Positions 37,143-47,498 of a DNA stretch of 64,000 nt are shown here, piece after piece (the first letter of the stretch is position 1; every line of letters starts with the position of its first letter). Origin of the DNA: Neopestalotiopsis rosae (Eukaryota; Ascomycota; Sordariomycetes; Amphisphaeriales; Sporocadaceae); the NCBI GenBank assembly GCA_023078685.1, contig JALGAS010000003.1:6076001-6140000 (forward strand). The letters run 5' to 3'. A program made the translations under genes and the position numbers. The notes below the pieces were generated by a model. That model searched no databases and was not told the DNA's origin. It worked only from the letters and a program-made list of their open reading frames with translations.

Positions 37143-37898
37143 AGCGGGGGCACCAAACCATGATACGAGCACATTTGTGTTAAGGAGCAATGCATGCTCC
37201 CTTGCCACAAGGCGTTTACCCATTGCATAAGAGAGCGAGCTGATTGATTTGAGAAAGTTATAGAGACTATACCCAAGGTATCGTATTATATGAATATAGA
37301 CTTGCGTGGCGTGCATGGATCAGGAGATGCAAAATGCAGGGCGGTCGTTTGGCACATAATGCTATGGATGACTATGCGAGATCACGGACACGACACGGAA
37401 AGGTCAAAGCCATGCCAAAGAAGTAGGGACGGGATGTCACAAGGTGACATTCTGCAGATAGACACGAGCAAAAGACCATCTAGCTATTCCGAAATACAGT
37501 TTTGATCATACATCCATTCTTTTGTGAACACTATCTGCTCTATGTTGTGTCGACAGATTTGTTAGACAATTTTATGTCTCTGCTCCAAGCAGGTAATTAT
37601 ACGACAACGAGGTGTATCAGAACCGAGTCGTAACGTTATAAACAAGTGTGAATAACTCCAGAGGGCACAAGTAAATAAATATCGAAGTAGCCCGGCGCGA
37701 ACTAGCATTGGGCAGTTGGTTTTGGCAATTCTTTGCGAAACCTTGTCGCAGCCCAAACTGAGGCGGGCACAGACAACACACGTGGCGGGCGATGGAAGCA
37801 ATGGCGGCTGCATGAAAATCATTAACATTAATTGGGTATCTATGAAGGAACAATAGTTATTCTATCTTGTCTTTAGGTGTGTCTTTAGTGAGTGTGAT
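37143..37898. other. Convergent 3' spacer
   Basis: 756 bases between the stop codons of FUN30 (+) and the patatin gene (-). No supported gene. Confidence 0.5.
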
Positions 37899-40213
37899 TC
37901 AAGAGTTGGGCTGAGAATCTGCCAGGATTGCTATGCCCATAGAATTGTGCGTTTGTAAGTTGGGTGCCAGCCGAGATCGCGGGTTTGGATGCTCTTGAAA
38001 TTCTTTCCAGCGAGCCGAATCCAGTTTCCTCCGTTGGCTTAGCTCGAAGAGTTTGGTGGCACACATCACTATTTCACCGGGGATATTGTCGTTGGCAACA
38101 GTGCTGACTTTCCTGCAGTAGTTCTCCGTCCGCTGCCGGATTTTCTCGTATATCTTGTAGCGATATTTGTGAGGTTTATACCCTTCTTTTCCTTTTTCCG
38201 GAGCCGCATCTTCGAATGAGTCTGTGTTGGTGGCATCGGACATCCCGGGTTTCTTCAAGACTGTCTTTCTACGCTCTTTCTTGCACGCATCCAATTTGAC
38301 CATATCAAGTCCTTTCTCCTCTTGGCTGGAGTTGGACTGGGGAACATTAAAACGTCGATAAAGACATTCTTCTGCAGAAATAAATCGCACGAGTTGTTTG
38401 TGCGTATCCTCCGTGTCTGTAAGCTTGTGTCTTCCCGAGAGCATGAGGTTATAGAGTCCGAATCTCCGAGGCTGTTTTGTTTTACCCGTGCCGACACTTA
38501 GCAAAACTTGCGGCCCTTTGGTTCCTCGGAGATCTTTGGTATCACCAGGTTTGTGCGACATTTCGTTGGCTTCATGCCAGGCCAGGACTGCCGGGTTGTT
38601 ATGTTCCGTTACGCCACCGTCAATGAACTTCCTGCCCCTCAATTTCACAGGTGGAAACCAAGTAGGCGCAGCAGACGTGGCCCGGCAAGCCTCGACAATG
38701 GTGAGTGTGGACTTGTCGAGGATCTTCGGATTCAACTCCTCTTCAAAAGGGCCGCCGCGGTAACGATGATTATACGTCCTGAACAGATAAGTCACATCTG
38801 CAGCATCTACGCCATCCGAGTTTCCGCCTCCTTCTCTCAATGTTATCACAGCACTATTAAATAAGGTCAGCAGTGTGGCGGTTCAAGATATTGCTGGGGA
38901 CATTCGACTGACGCCTTGCAAGTCTTATTGACCTTTGATCGGGAAACAACGTCCCCCTCTTCTGCGAAATCGTCCTGACGCAAATAGTGATTTTTGCATT
39001 TGGCCTTTTCTCCATTAATGCACCCGCAATATTTGCTCACGACCTCTTCTACCGCGGACTTGAACTTTTCCGGAGAGTATTGGAACCTTTTGGACATGTA
39101 TCTGAAGGGTTTTCGCATCTGGGGACGAAATATCGAGTTGCCAAAGACGTGATATTCTCGTATACAGTCATCGATATCCATGCGAAGCCTTGAAAGCATA
39201 ATGGCGATCAAACTTGGTAACTTTGTTAGATTTACCAGCACTTGATTGAATTCATGAAGCCCGACTTACCCTCCCGTACTTGTGCCAAACATAAAATCAA
39301 AGTAGTGACATGGCAATGGTAACTTCCCTCCGGGATCACCGTTCGGATTTTCGAGCTTCTGGATCTCTCTCATGATTTCACGAATTATGAATAGAGAGGA
39401 GAGACCTCTTATTCCACCTCCGTCTAACATGAATGGTCAGTCAAGATCCGAATACAGTGCAAATTGATTGCTTTACCAAGAGAAAGGACGATAGGCCGCC
39501 ACGGGTCATCAGCGGTCGCAGGCGGGCTAGAGGCCGCCCCATTAGTCATGCGCCCAGGTGGTGCACCATTAGAGGCATCTGAAGGCCTAGATGTCGTGGG
39601 ATATGCCTCAGTGTGTGGATTCGAAGGTTCAGCGGATGCAGAAGAAGTCGCATCCGGTTGGCTGATAGGCAAAGAGTCGGGCACTGTCATTGCTTGTTCT
39701 GACATGTCTTGCGCCTAACGCTGGATTTTGATACTTTGAACAAAAACAATTTGAGGGGAAAATCTTCTGGTGCAATGACTCTATGAGAGAGGCGACGGGA
39801 GAGTCAGAGAATAAATCATCTTCCGTTCTGTTGATCGCAAGGCTTTGATCCTCCCATGGGCCATTCTGGAGGGGCCAAAGAAGCTGAGGAATATCGAAAA
39901 GGCTGATGAGTTTCTCACCCTCATAAGCGAGTGCATCGAGCCGCCTCAAAATGCAGAATGTGTCACCACACTCATCCATCATACCGTCAACTGAAAGCCG
40001 CCGCAGTCTGATCTCATGAGTTAATTTCCAAGGCTGTGCATGAATAGAATCTAGAGGCCGCCATTGCGAACAATCTAGGCGCCAGATTGTTCTTGAGCAA
40101 GCGCAGTGTTGGGCGCAAAAAACAAGGGCAAATGAGAAAACTAGACCGCTTGTTCAGTGGTAAGGCTGAACTCTAGAACTGATAGAATGCCTACGCACCG
40201 CCATTTCGCACAT
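37899..40213 (-). CDS. Patatin-like phospholipase with Cys/Trp-rich N-terminal region
   Basis: Proposed minus-strand exons: 40213-40195, 40140-39735, 39661-39477, 39423-39270, 39212-38913 and 38853-37899, 672 aa with all phases closing. The last four carry the patatin domain: oxyanion loop DGGGIRG, nucleophile elbow GTSTGG (GxSxG Ser) and the DGG of the catalytic dyad in KFIDGGVTEHN. Such enzymes hydrolyse acyl chains of phospholipids or neutral lipids. The second exon (HCACSRTIWRLDCSQW, EIRLRRLSVDG, LLWPLQNGPWEDQ) looks strongly protein-like. It joins through a good GTATCA...TATCAG intron, followed by an S/T/P-rich linker. A simpler model starts at ATG 39705 (545 aa), but it has an in-frame stop just upstream and ignores the upstream frame. 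The donor at 38912 is GTCAGT. The first exon is the weakest part. Confidence 0.75.
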
Positions 40214-40621
40214 CAGCTGCGATATTGATCTGCGAGGAAAGTGGGAATTTGAGGGTGTGTGGGAATGACGCCCTCTTTGATAAAAGTGGAAAATACATAT
40301 CAGACGAGACGAATATTACTCGGGGACTAAAATAAACAAGGAGGGAAGCGGAGGAATGGAATGCATTCTTCGTGTCGCACGCCCCCGACGCCAAATTGAG
40401 TAGTCCTATATAATGCAGCCCGTCCCCTCCACCTGCCTGTTTTGTGTGTAACCACACCATCAGCGCCCAATGATTACAGCCCCTTCGTCGTAACAAACCG
40501 AGCGCGAGTCGAGCGCATAAAGACCAGCACGTATCTTGGTTATCGTTTGCTAAATCGACATTACCCCCATCAATCCAGTCGAGTCTATGCCCATACAAAT
40601 CCCGGTTGATTATCAAATACA
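40214..40621. promoter_or_regulatory. Divergent promoter, patatin gene / small hypothetical gene
   Basis: 408 bases between two proposed start codons on opposite strands. A minus frame runs through it, but its composition (Cys/Leu-rich, no family likeness) looks accidental. Confidence 0.35.
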
Positions 40622-40960
40622 ATGCCACCAAGGAGCAAACTCGTCTACGAAACGGAATCGCAAACTCTGAGCAGGAGTAGGACAAGTAAGTTTCTCTTTC
40701 TTTGATTGATGTCGCGTGTATCACCAACGAACGAAGAGAAGTCACTGACGTGGTCAAAAGCAGGCACAGACAGCAACGCGATCCAGTCCCACCGCCAAGA
40801 CCTTGAGCGGTGGGAAACAAGCATAAAAATATATGATCAAGCTGAAAGATCGTACGAGCGTCGACAAATCGCCAGAGTCAAGATCCCGAAGTCTGAATTA
40901 CTGAAGCGAAACGTCCTGGGTTGGAAGGTCGACGTGCTGATTGTGTCGAGAAATGGATAG
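40622..40960 (+). CDS. Small hypothetical protein
   Basis: Two exons, 40622-40685 and 40764-40960, joined by a 78-nt intron (GTAAGT donor, CACTGAC branch, GCAG acceptor, phases match), give 86 aa. The product starts MPPRSKLVYETESQTLSRSR and is rich in charged residues, with a likely amphipathic helix (QDLERWETSIKIYDQAERSY) and a basic C-terminal part. I recognise no family. The good splice signals and short leader support a real gene, but length alone is weak evidence. It lies between the patatin gene and a transposon relic. Confidence 0.45.
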
Positions 40961-43335
40961 CGAATATATGATCACTTCGTATCTCCTAGTGTCGAGAGTT
41001 GTATATGGTCTATAAGGCGTTCTTGATCAAATTACTGGGCGGACTTCGTGAAATATAACCCTATTTTAGGGGTTCCTGTATAATCATCATTCGTTCTGAG
41101 GGCAAGCGAGCAATTCTCTACGAGCACTTGTATCTTGTATCTACTCGCCTACGATCAAGATAACCATAGTCCAATTAATGCGTTTCAGTATATGCATTCA
41201 TACAAAGGAAGCTCGATTATATTTCCCTGAAAACTGAATCGAAAATTCCGACCGTACAATTCTCGAGGATCGAGCAAAGAACCAGCACGTATGGACCGCA
41301 AGTATTGACCAGCCTCGCTGACACCCCTATCTCACACCACTCATTTGACTATGGTGTGCAGTCCTTTGTCAGATGATTATATGAATCAGGGAATTGGCGT
41401 GGTAATACCGGTGAGCATACAGACGGCTGAATGCTGGCAAAATAACCATTCAGACGCGGGTGGCCACTGTGATGCGGGAGCAGGCTGGTCGCCAACAGTC
41501 AATCGTTGGCTAGGTGACCAATAGGACGTGGCAGGATTCGATATTTGTAGGAGGTTGCATCAGCTTCTGTCTACATGCATCATAATAGTCCTAGGCCACC
41601 ACCATCTCAATTTGGAGTGTAGGACTCATGCTCAAGATGATTTGCAGGATTCGACTCGTGCGATCAAGATACGAACCCGCTTCAATCAGAAGACCGAGGC
41701 ACACCCACCACCACAGATTTTCCAAGCCCGTCTATGACTACGCCACCGGGAATATAAATTCAGAGCATCCCATAAATTGCGGAGTAAGCCATGAACTGCC
41801 CCATTAGACCATTTTGGTCGAGGCTGGGTCTCAAAGCTGAAACTGGTGAGACAAGGCTTTCGGCACCCGGGGATCTGGTCAGCTTCCACTGCTGGTCCTT
41901 TTGATCATACCTCAACGCCACTTATGAGATATTTCTACCGAAATTTGGTTATGTATGTATATTTAGAAGAACAGATATTGCATCACTGAATCGCATACGG
42001 GGCGGGTTGCAGCATCAAAGCGCACCATCCGGAAACGCTTGCACCCTGTGAAGATGACCCCTGGGAATGCCAAGACCGACTTTCAATTATTAGAAGGTAT
42101 CTGAGATGATGCCGGGATTTTACATTGCCTTGCTGGCCGACCTGATGAAATACGTCTCTGACCGAAGGATCGGATCGCACTTATGCTTCGATCTTAAGCA
42201 CGCTTATTGGTGCATTCCTGTCCATCCTGAAGATAGGCACCAGCTGGCTTTTGATTTAGATGGGTTTTCACAACTTCAACCTACAAGGCTGCCACAAGGT
42301 TCGCGATCAGCAGCCCATTCCTTCTCAGAAATGACGGAAGTCGTCCTCAGGAATATTCCCAACTGGAGAGGGAGCCACTCCTTTGTAAAATACATTTGCT
42401 ACACTAAGGTAGCAAAAGTCCTCGGATTCGCGTATAAGTTGAAAATGGCTGCTTTATCCCCTTTTTCTTTTTTGATTCTTAAAATAAAAGGAATACAAAT
42501 TCCAGATTAAATTTTTTTTTTTTCATTTTAAATATATTTAAAAAAAGAGGGGGGTATCATAAAAATAGCGTGTATAAATGCTTTTGTTAACTTACTTTAA
42601 AATACCATCCAATCCGCACAATAGCATGCAAAACTGAATGAAGTATAATTAATGCTATTTGTAAGCCCGTGAATGGCTTATATCAGTTTGAGAGCTTCTG
42701 GAAATACTCACCAAATGCGTATTCTATGAAGCATCCCTCCGTCAACCCACTAAATGACACTCGCAATCAGGAGACAGACTTTCCCGCCCCCACATACGCG
42801 GACGTCCCGAATGAACACAGATACTGAGGAGCCAATGGTGACTCTCACTTCATGTCTGGCTTTTGACTAAGGTAACTCTATGAGTGGTTTGATAGGATCC
42901 ATGATGTTTCCTTGATGTGGAAGCATTAAAATGTGAGATTCACTGATCGCAGATTCATTTCTTCTGTAATTTCAGCATTAAGTCCACATGATGGTAAGGC
43001 GATGTATCTTTTATACACAAAAGAAAGCCGGCCACACAGTTCCAATATTATAATTATACATATCATGTAAATTTACGCGTTGATAACATCCTACTGCCGG
43101 TGAAGCTACTGCAGAACATTTCATCGGGTACATGGTCCTCCTCAGCATGTCCCTTCATCCACTTCGCAGAGTGCTGCTAGGGCCACGCAAGTTGGTATTG
43201 TGACAAATCGTTTGAAGACCCTTTTGCAGAGTAGGATCCATACAGAACGCACGTATCATATATTGTTGCCCATCCCCCCTAAATGACTCATTGAGTTACT
43301 GTGGAAAGCCGATTGTTTCTTGTTTCTTTTGCCGC
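40961..43335. other. Repeat-relic region
   Basis: 2.4 kb with no intact gene. It holds the reverse-transcriptase relic at 42106-42400 and an AT-rich patch at about 42480-42660. The part from 41290 to 42100 may also be decayed element sequence, but I cannot identify it. Confidence 0.5.
42106..42400 (+). mobile_element. Ty3/Gypsy-like reverse transcriptase fragment (relic)
   Basis: The plus frame from 42106 reads FDLKHAYWCIPVHPEDRHQL, then a LQPTRLPQGSRSAAHSFSEM segment, matching the part of LTR-retrotransposon reverse transcriptase between the first catalytic Asp (FDLKHAYW) and the TRLPQG motif. The YxDD active site, RNase H and integrase are not found downstream. The matching frame fades after about 42400 into AT-rich sequence. 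No terminal repeats were recognised. This is a truncated, inactive fragment. Confidence 0.75.
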
Positions 43336-44592
43336 TTATGGTGCATCTGTGGGATCCCTGCAAAGAGAAAGAAAGTTGATCAGCATGTGTAAGTCAATAT
43401 ATGTGTATCTGGACAAGACTTACCAATCTGTGACCAAATCTTCGTCCAATTCATCCATCTTTGCCATATCTTCTTTCGAAATCTCAAAGTGCCCAACTTT
43501 CACGTTGTCAATCAGGCGCTCCTTTCTTGCGCTCTTAGGAAGTGGCACAAGGCCATGCTGGAGCGACCACCTGCATAGATTGAGTTACATCAGCTATCCA
43601 ATTTCAACAGACCGTTTTGGTATTGCCTCTCCATAAGCCACTTACCGGACCATGAGTTGTGCTGGAGTACACGAGTACTGCTTAGCGAGCGCAAGAATCG
43701 TGGGATTTTTCATGCGCATCGCCCTCGCCAGGGGACCGTAAGCTTCAACAACAATGCCATGCTTAGCGCAGACGGCACGGATCTCTTCTTGTGTATTGAA
43801 GGGGTGGACTTCGATCTGGTTGACGGACGGCTTGATCCGTGGATTCGAAGCCATGAGCTCCTCAATCTAGAAGGTCGAATACATCAATGTCAGCCTTGCC
43901 ATGCACTGGAACAACCCCCACCCTCTCTTCGGTGGAAGATGACCGGTCTGCCCGAACATCACCTCTGAGGATCAGGATTACATCCCGAATCCCGAAAGGA
44001 AGTAGATGCGATCGATAGACTTACGTGACGGACCCCAAAGTTGCTCATACCACCACTCTTAATCTCTCCATCCTCAATCGCATCTTCCACAGCCTTCCAA
44101 CTGGTGATGCGGGCCTCGGGGCCGCCGTACGGCGAATGCAAGAGGAACAAATCAATGTATTCCAACCCTGCCGCGTCGACACTCTTGCGAATACTCCGAC
44201 GCACAGCATCATACGACTCACTGTTGCTGGCAAGCTTGGACGTGTAAAAGACGTCTTGCCGGCCCAGCTTTTCGGTATTCTGCGACGGGTCCTCGAGGAA
44301 CTTGCGAATGGCCCGGCCCGCCTCGGCCTCGTTATGGTACATTTGCGCGCTGTCGAAGCCGCGGTACCCCGCCGCCAGCGCCCATGGCACCGCGGACAGG
44401 ACCTCGCGGCCCGACATCATGTACAGGCCGAGCTGGATCTGCGGGATCAGGTGGCCAGAAGGGAGCTATGAAATGGGTGAGTGAAAAGATCGTAAGATGT
44501 GTATACCCTCTCGAGTCTTTTCTGTTTCGTGTCGTGTTTGATTCGGAGCATACCTTGACCTTGCTGGCCAGCGAGAAGCTGTTGGATGTCAT
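43336..44592 (-). CDS. Aldo/keto reductase
   Basis: Five minus-strand exons: 44592-44554, 44465-44025, 43866-43646, 43570-43424 and 43357-43336, total 870 nt, 289 aa, all GT-AG with closing phases. The catalytic tetrad is visible: Asp51 and Tyr56 in [11 protein letters not shown], Lys90 in YTSKL and His123 in [10 protein letters not shown]. The NADPH-binding end [15 protein letters not shown] and the C-terminal DWDPTDAP are typical of fungal AKRs related to 2,5-diketo-D-gluconate reductase and yeast Gcy1. It should reduce aldehydes or ketones in the cytosol using NADPH; the substrate is not predictable. No neighbouring gene indicates a pathway. Confidence 0.93.
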
Positions 44593-45462
44593 GATAGTAT
44601 GATTGAGCCCTTATTCCAACACAAATACAAGTAGTGATGATTTGAAGATTGAGGCAAAGAAATTTAATTGTGCCAGATTCGCATCTGCCTCCTCAGATAA
44701 GAACGAACAGATTGGGCGTTCAACTCGGGTGGGTATAGTGAACACACAAAGCGGAACGATGCTGTCATGCTTACCAAAGACACTGGCACCGGGGAAAAGT
44801 GGAGCATTCATGTGGGAGCTTTGACTTATCTGGTGTAGCGGGTATATCTAATTTTGACGGATCAAAGCATGCATATACCGGATGCTCCGGATAGACGGCT
44901 AATTCCGGTGGTGAATAGTAGCATTTGGGGGATATTTTTATAACCTGTATTTATCCATCTAACCCCTAGTAACTGGGGACCTTCTCTTATACCGAATACT
45001 ACTAAGTCCCATCAATTTTCCCACAATTCAGTCCCGTCTGTGAACATCAGTATTTTCAGGGTCTGTGTCTTTGGAGTTGCAAGTTTGTCCTTGCACTCGA
45101 GGACTTCACCATCTTCCCCTTCAAACAGCAATAGTTACTTGTTGATTTCAAGGCTCGCGTCATCTTGATTCATTTGCCGCTACTGGACTTTTGTCTATCT
45201 CTAATCTATGGGTATTGATGGGTATTTACACTTTTCTATAGCCCTCTAGCGTGGCCGCATTAGTGTAATCTTGGGGGGTTCTCTATCAATGTGGTCGGTA
45301 ACGACTGAAATTTGTGGTTTGGCTGGGATTCAATACGCCCAACCTTTGCCAGGGTTTGTTCTAATTCTTACTTTATACAAATGTATTGTGATCATTTCGA
45401 TCCAATATTGACAATAGCAGCAGCAATCGCCAATGTTTGCTCTTCATCAAGAGAGCTTTTAT
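44593..45462. other. AKR promoter and MFS 3' region
   Basis: 870 bases between the start of the AKR gene and the stop of the MFS gene, both on the minus strand. AT-rich; no gene seen. Confidence 0.5.
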
Positions 45463-47498
45463 CTATTTTCCTCCATCCATCATCTCCGCGAGCCTGGCGG
45501 CTTCCTGTCCGAACTTGGTCTTGCTGCGGATAATGTGTCCGAACTTGTAGAACATGATCAAGCATGGTACGAATACAAGTGCCAGGAAACCTGGCACACT
45601 AGAGGCCCAATGAATGCCTAGAGACTTGTTAGTATCCAAACTATCGGTATTTTGAGGTAAAGGATATATACATACCTAGAGAATCGTACATGGACGCGGT
45701 GAACAGGGGAAAGACGGCACCAGCAATGGATCGCAGCACGGTACTTGCGGCCAGCGCCGACGCGGCGTATCCGAGGTAGGCATCGACAATGTAGTTGGTC
45801 AAGCTCATGTAGAGAAGCACCATGCCAAAGCCAAAGAAGACACCGGCGCTGACGGAGATGAGCCAAAAGGTAGAGGGGTCGTTGGTCCAGGCGAACCAGA
45901 AGAGGCCGATGGGGAGAGCGACGGAGCCCAGCATGGCGGGAGGGAGACGGGCCTCTGGGGGAACCTTGCCCTGGTACTTGTCGACCAGCTTGCCGTAGCG
46001 CTTCTGGTCAAAGAGGGCGACGTAGAAGAGCGAGATGATGATACCCAGAGCAATGGCGAGGAAGGGCAGCGAGGCCACACCCTGAGGCCATCCACGAACC
46101 TGCTGAAAAACGATGGGGTAGGCAGCAAAGAGAAGGAAGAGAGTGCCGTGGACGACGGACAAGAAAAGGCTGAGAAGAGTGACTATGGGCTCGTAGATGA
46201 GGATGACCCAAGGGCGGAGGGCACCGACACGGAGCTGGGTTCCGATGCTCTTGGTGTCCACGCCGTCCACGACATGCACCTTGCCGGTGATGGTTGTCAT
46301 CTTTGCGGCACGCTGCTTGAGAAGCGCTGGTGCGTAGGTCTCGGGGAAAGTGAGGGTGAGGATGACCCAAACAGGGAAAGAGGCACCAGCAATCATGACC
46401 GACAACGATCGCCAGCCATAAGCGGCGTCAAGAAAACCACAGGCGATGGGGCCCAACATTTGTCCCATAAGGCCAGCCAGGGTGAAGATACTAAGAACAA
46501 ATCCTCTCTCCTGAGCTTGGAACATGTCGGCAATGACGGCGGGAGCAACTGCTTGGGTGAAGGAACCTGCCAGACCACCGAGGAGTCGGAAGGCGAGAAC
46601 AAAAGAAATAGATGGGGCGAGTCCAATTACACCAGATGTAACGACGAACGCGGCGAATGTCCAGACATAGAGTCCGCGACGTCCGTACACTTCACTCAAG
46701 GGCGAAAGTACGAGTGCTCCGATGGCGAAGCCGAGGACGAAGAGTGAAGTCATGAGCAATGCGGTGGTCTGACCGACGTTGAACTCGGTCTTGATGTCGG
46801 TCGTACCTGTTTCTCGTTAGCATATACAAGACTCTCCATGAAATCATTGTTAACTGACCTTGGGAGAAACCAGAGGAGGCGATCGAGACCATGAAGACAG
46901 CAAATGCAAGAACCATGGCATTGGTCCATTTTTTGCCCTTTGGGAATAACATCGGGTTGGCAGCGTCGTTTTCGATCCATCGTACCAGGTAAGGGTCCTC
47001 GGGGGTGCCATAACCTGGGAAGTCGTATTCGAGAATCTCCTTTGACACGAGGGCAGAGTCGGCCTGATCGAGTTGCTCCTTGGTAAGAGGTTCCTTCCAC
47101 TTTGCCTTCTCCTTCTCAATCTCAAAGTCCTCTGACCACCGATCCGAGTTCCGGCCAATCCACGATTCCCTCTTTTCTACCTCGAAAGATCCATCCCAAA
47201 GCTGAGCGTCGTTCTGATAGTCTCGGTTGTTTATCCACGTTGCGCGGCTAGCACGATGATGACCCGGCCAGACCTGTTTCGCAGCCGGGGCGGAAGGGAG
47301 TAGTGAGTTGCCGACCATGTAACTCATGCGGTTGGCACGAGCCTCGGTATCGAAGGCGCCTGTCCATCTCTTATTGATGTTCTGAGTCGACAAGTGGCCC
47401 GGCCATGGTGCGCTCAGCTCAATATCATCTCCGTACTGAGTTGGCCATATTGTCATGCGATTCGCGGCGCGCGGTGGCGCGAGACGATCGGAGGACAT
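45463..47498 (-). CDS. MFS transporter, DHA1 (polyamine/drug) type
   Basis: Exons 47498-46859, 46806-45676 and 45617-45463 on the minus strand give 641 aa; introns are 52 and 58 nt and phases close. About 195 hydrophilic residues precede the membrane domain. Twelve membrane segments can be followed, beginning AMVLAFAVFMVSIASSGFSQ. The loop LSPLSEVYGRRGLYVW is the MFS motif A, and the FTQAVAPAVIADMFQAQERG region is typical of TPO1/FLR1-like exporters. These proton antiporters in the plasma or vacuolar membrane extrude polyamines or toxic compounds; the substrate here is unknown. The cytosolic N-terminus contains a duplicated NRM...WPGH...WxGxF module. The first intron donor is GTCAGT. Confidence 0.93.

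Noticed and set aside
39424..39705. Patatin start at ATG 39705 as the true gene start
   Set aside because: Possible, but a stop lies just upstream in frame, and a better-supported intron (39662-39734) removes this ATG and joins an upstream protein-like exon. Kept only as an alternative model.
40191..40820. 209-codon minus frame upstream of the patatin gene
   Set aside because: Cys/Leu-rich with no recognisable pattern. It overlaps the first exon of the patatin gene in another frame and the small gene on the opposite strand. Judged accidental.
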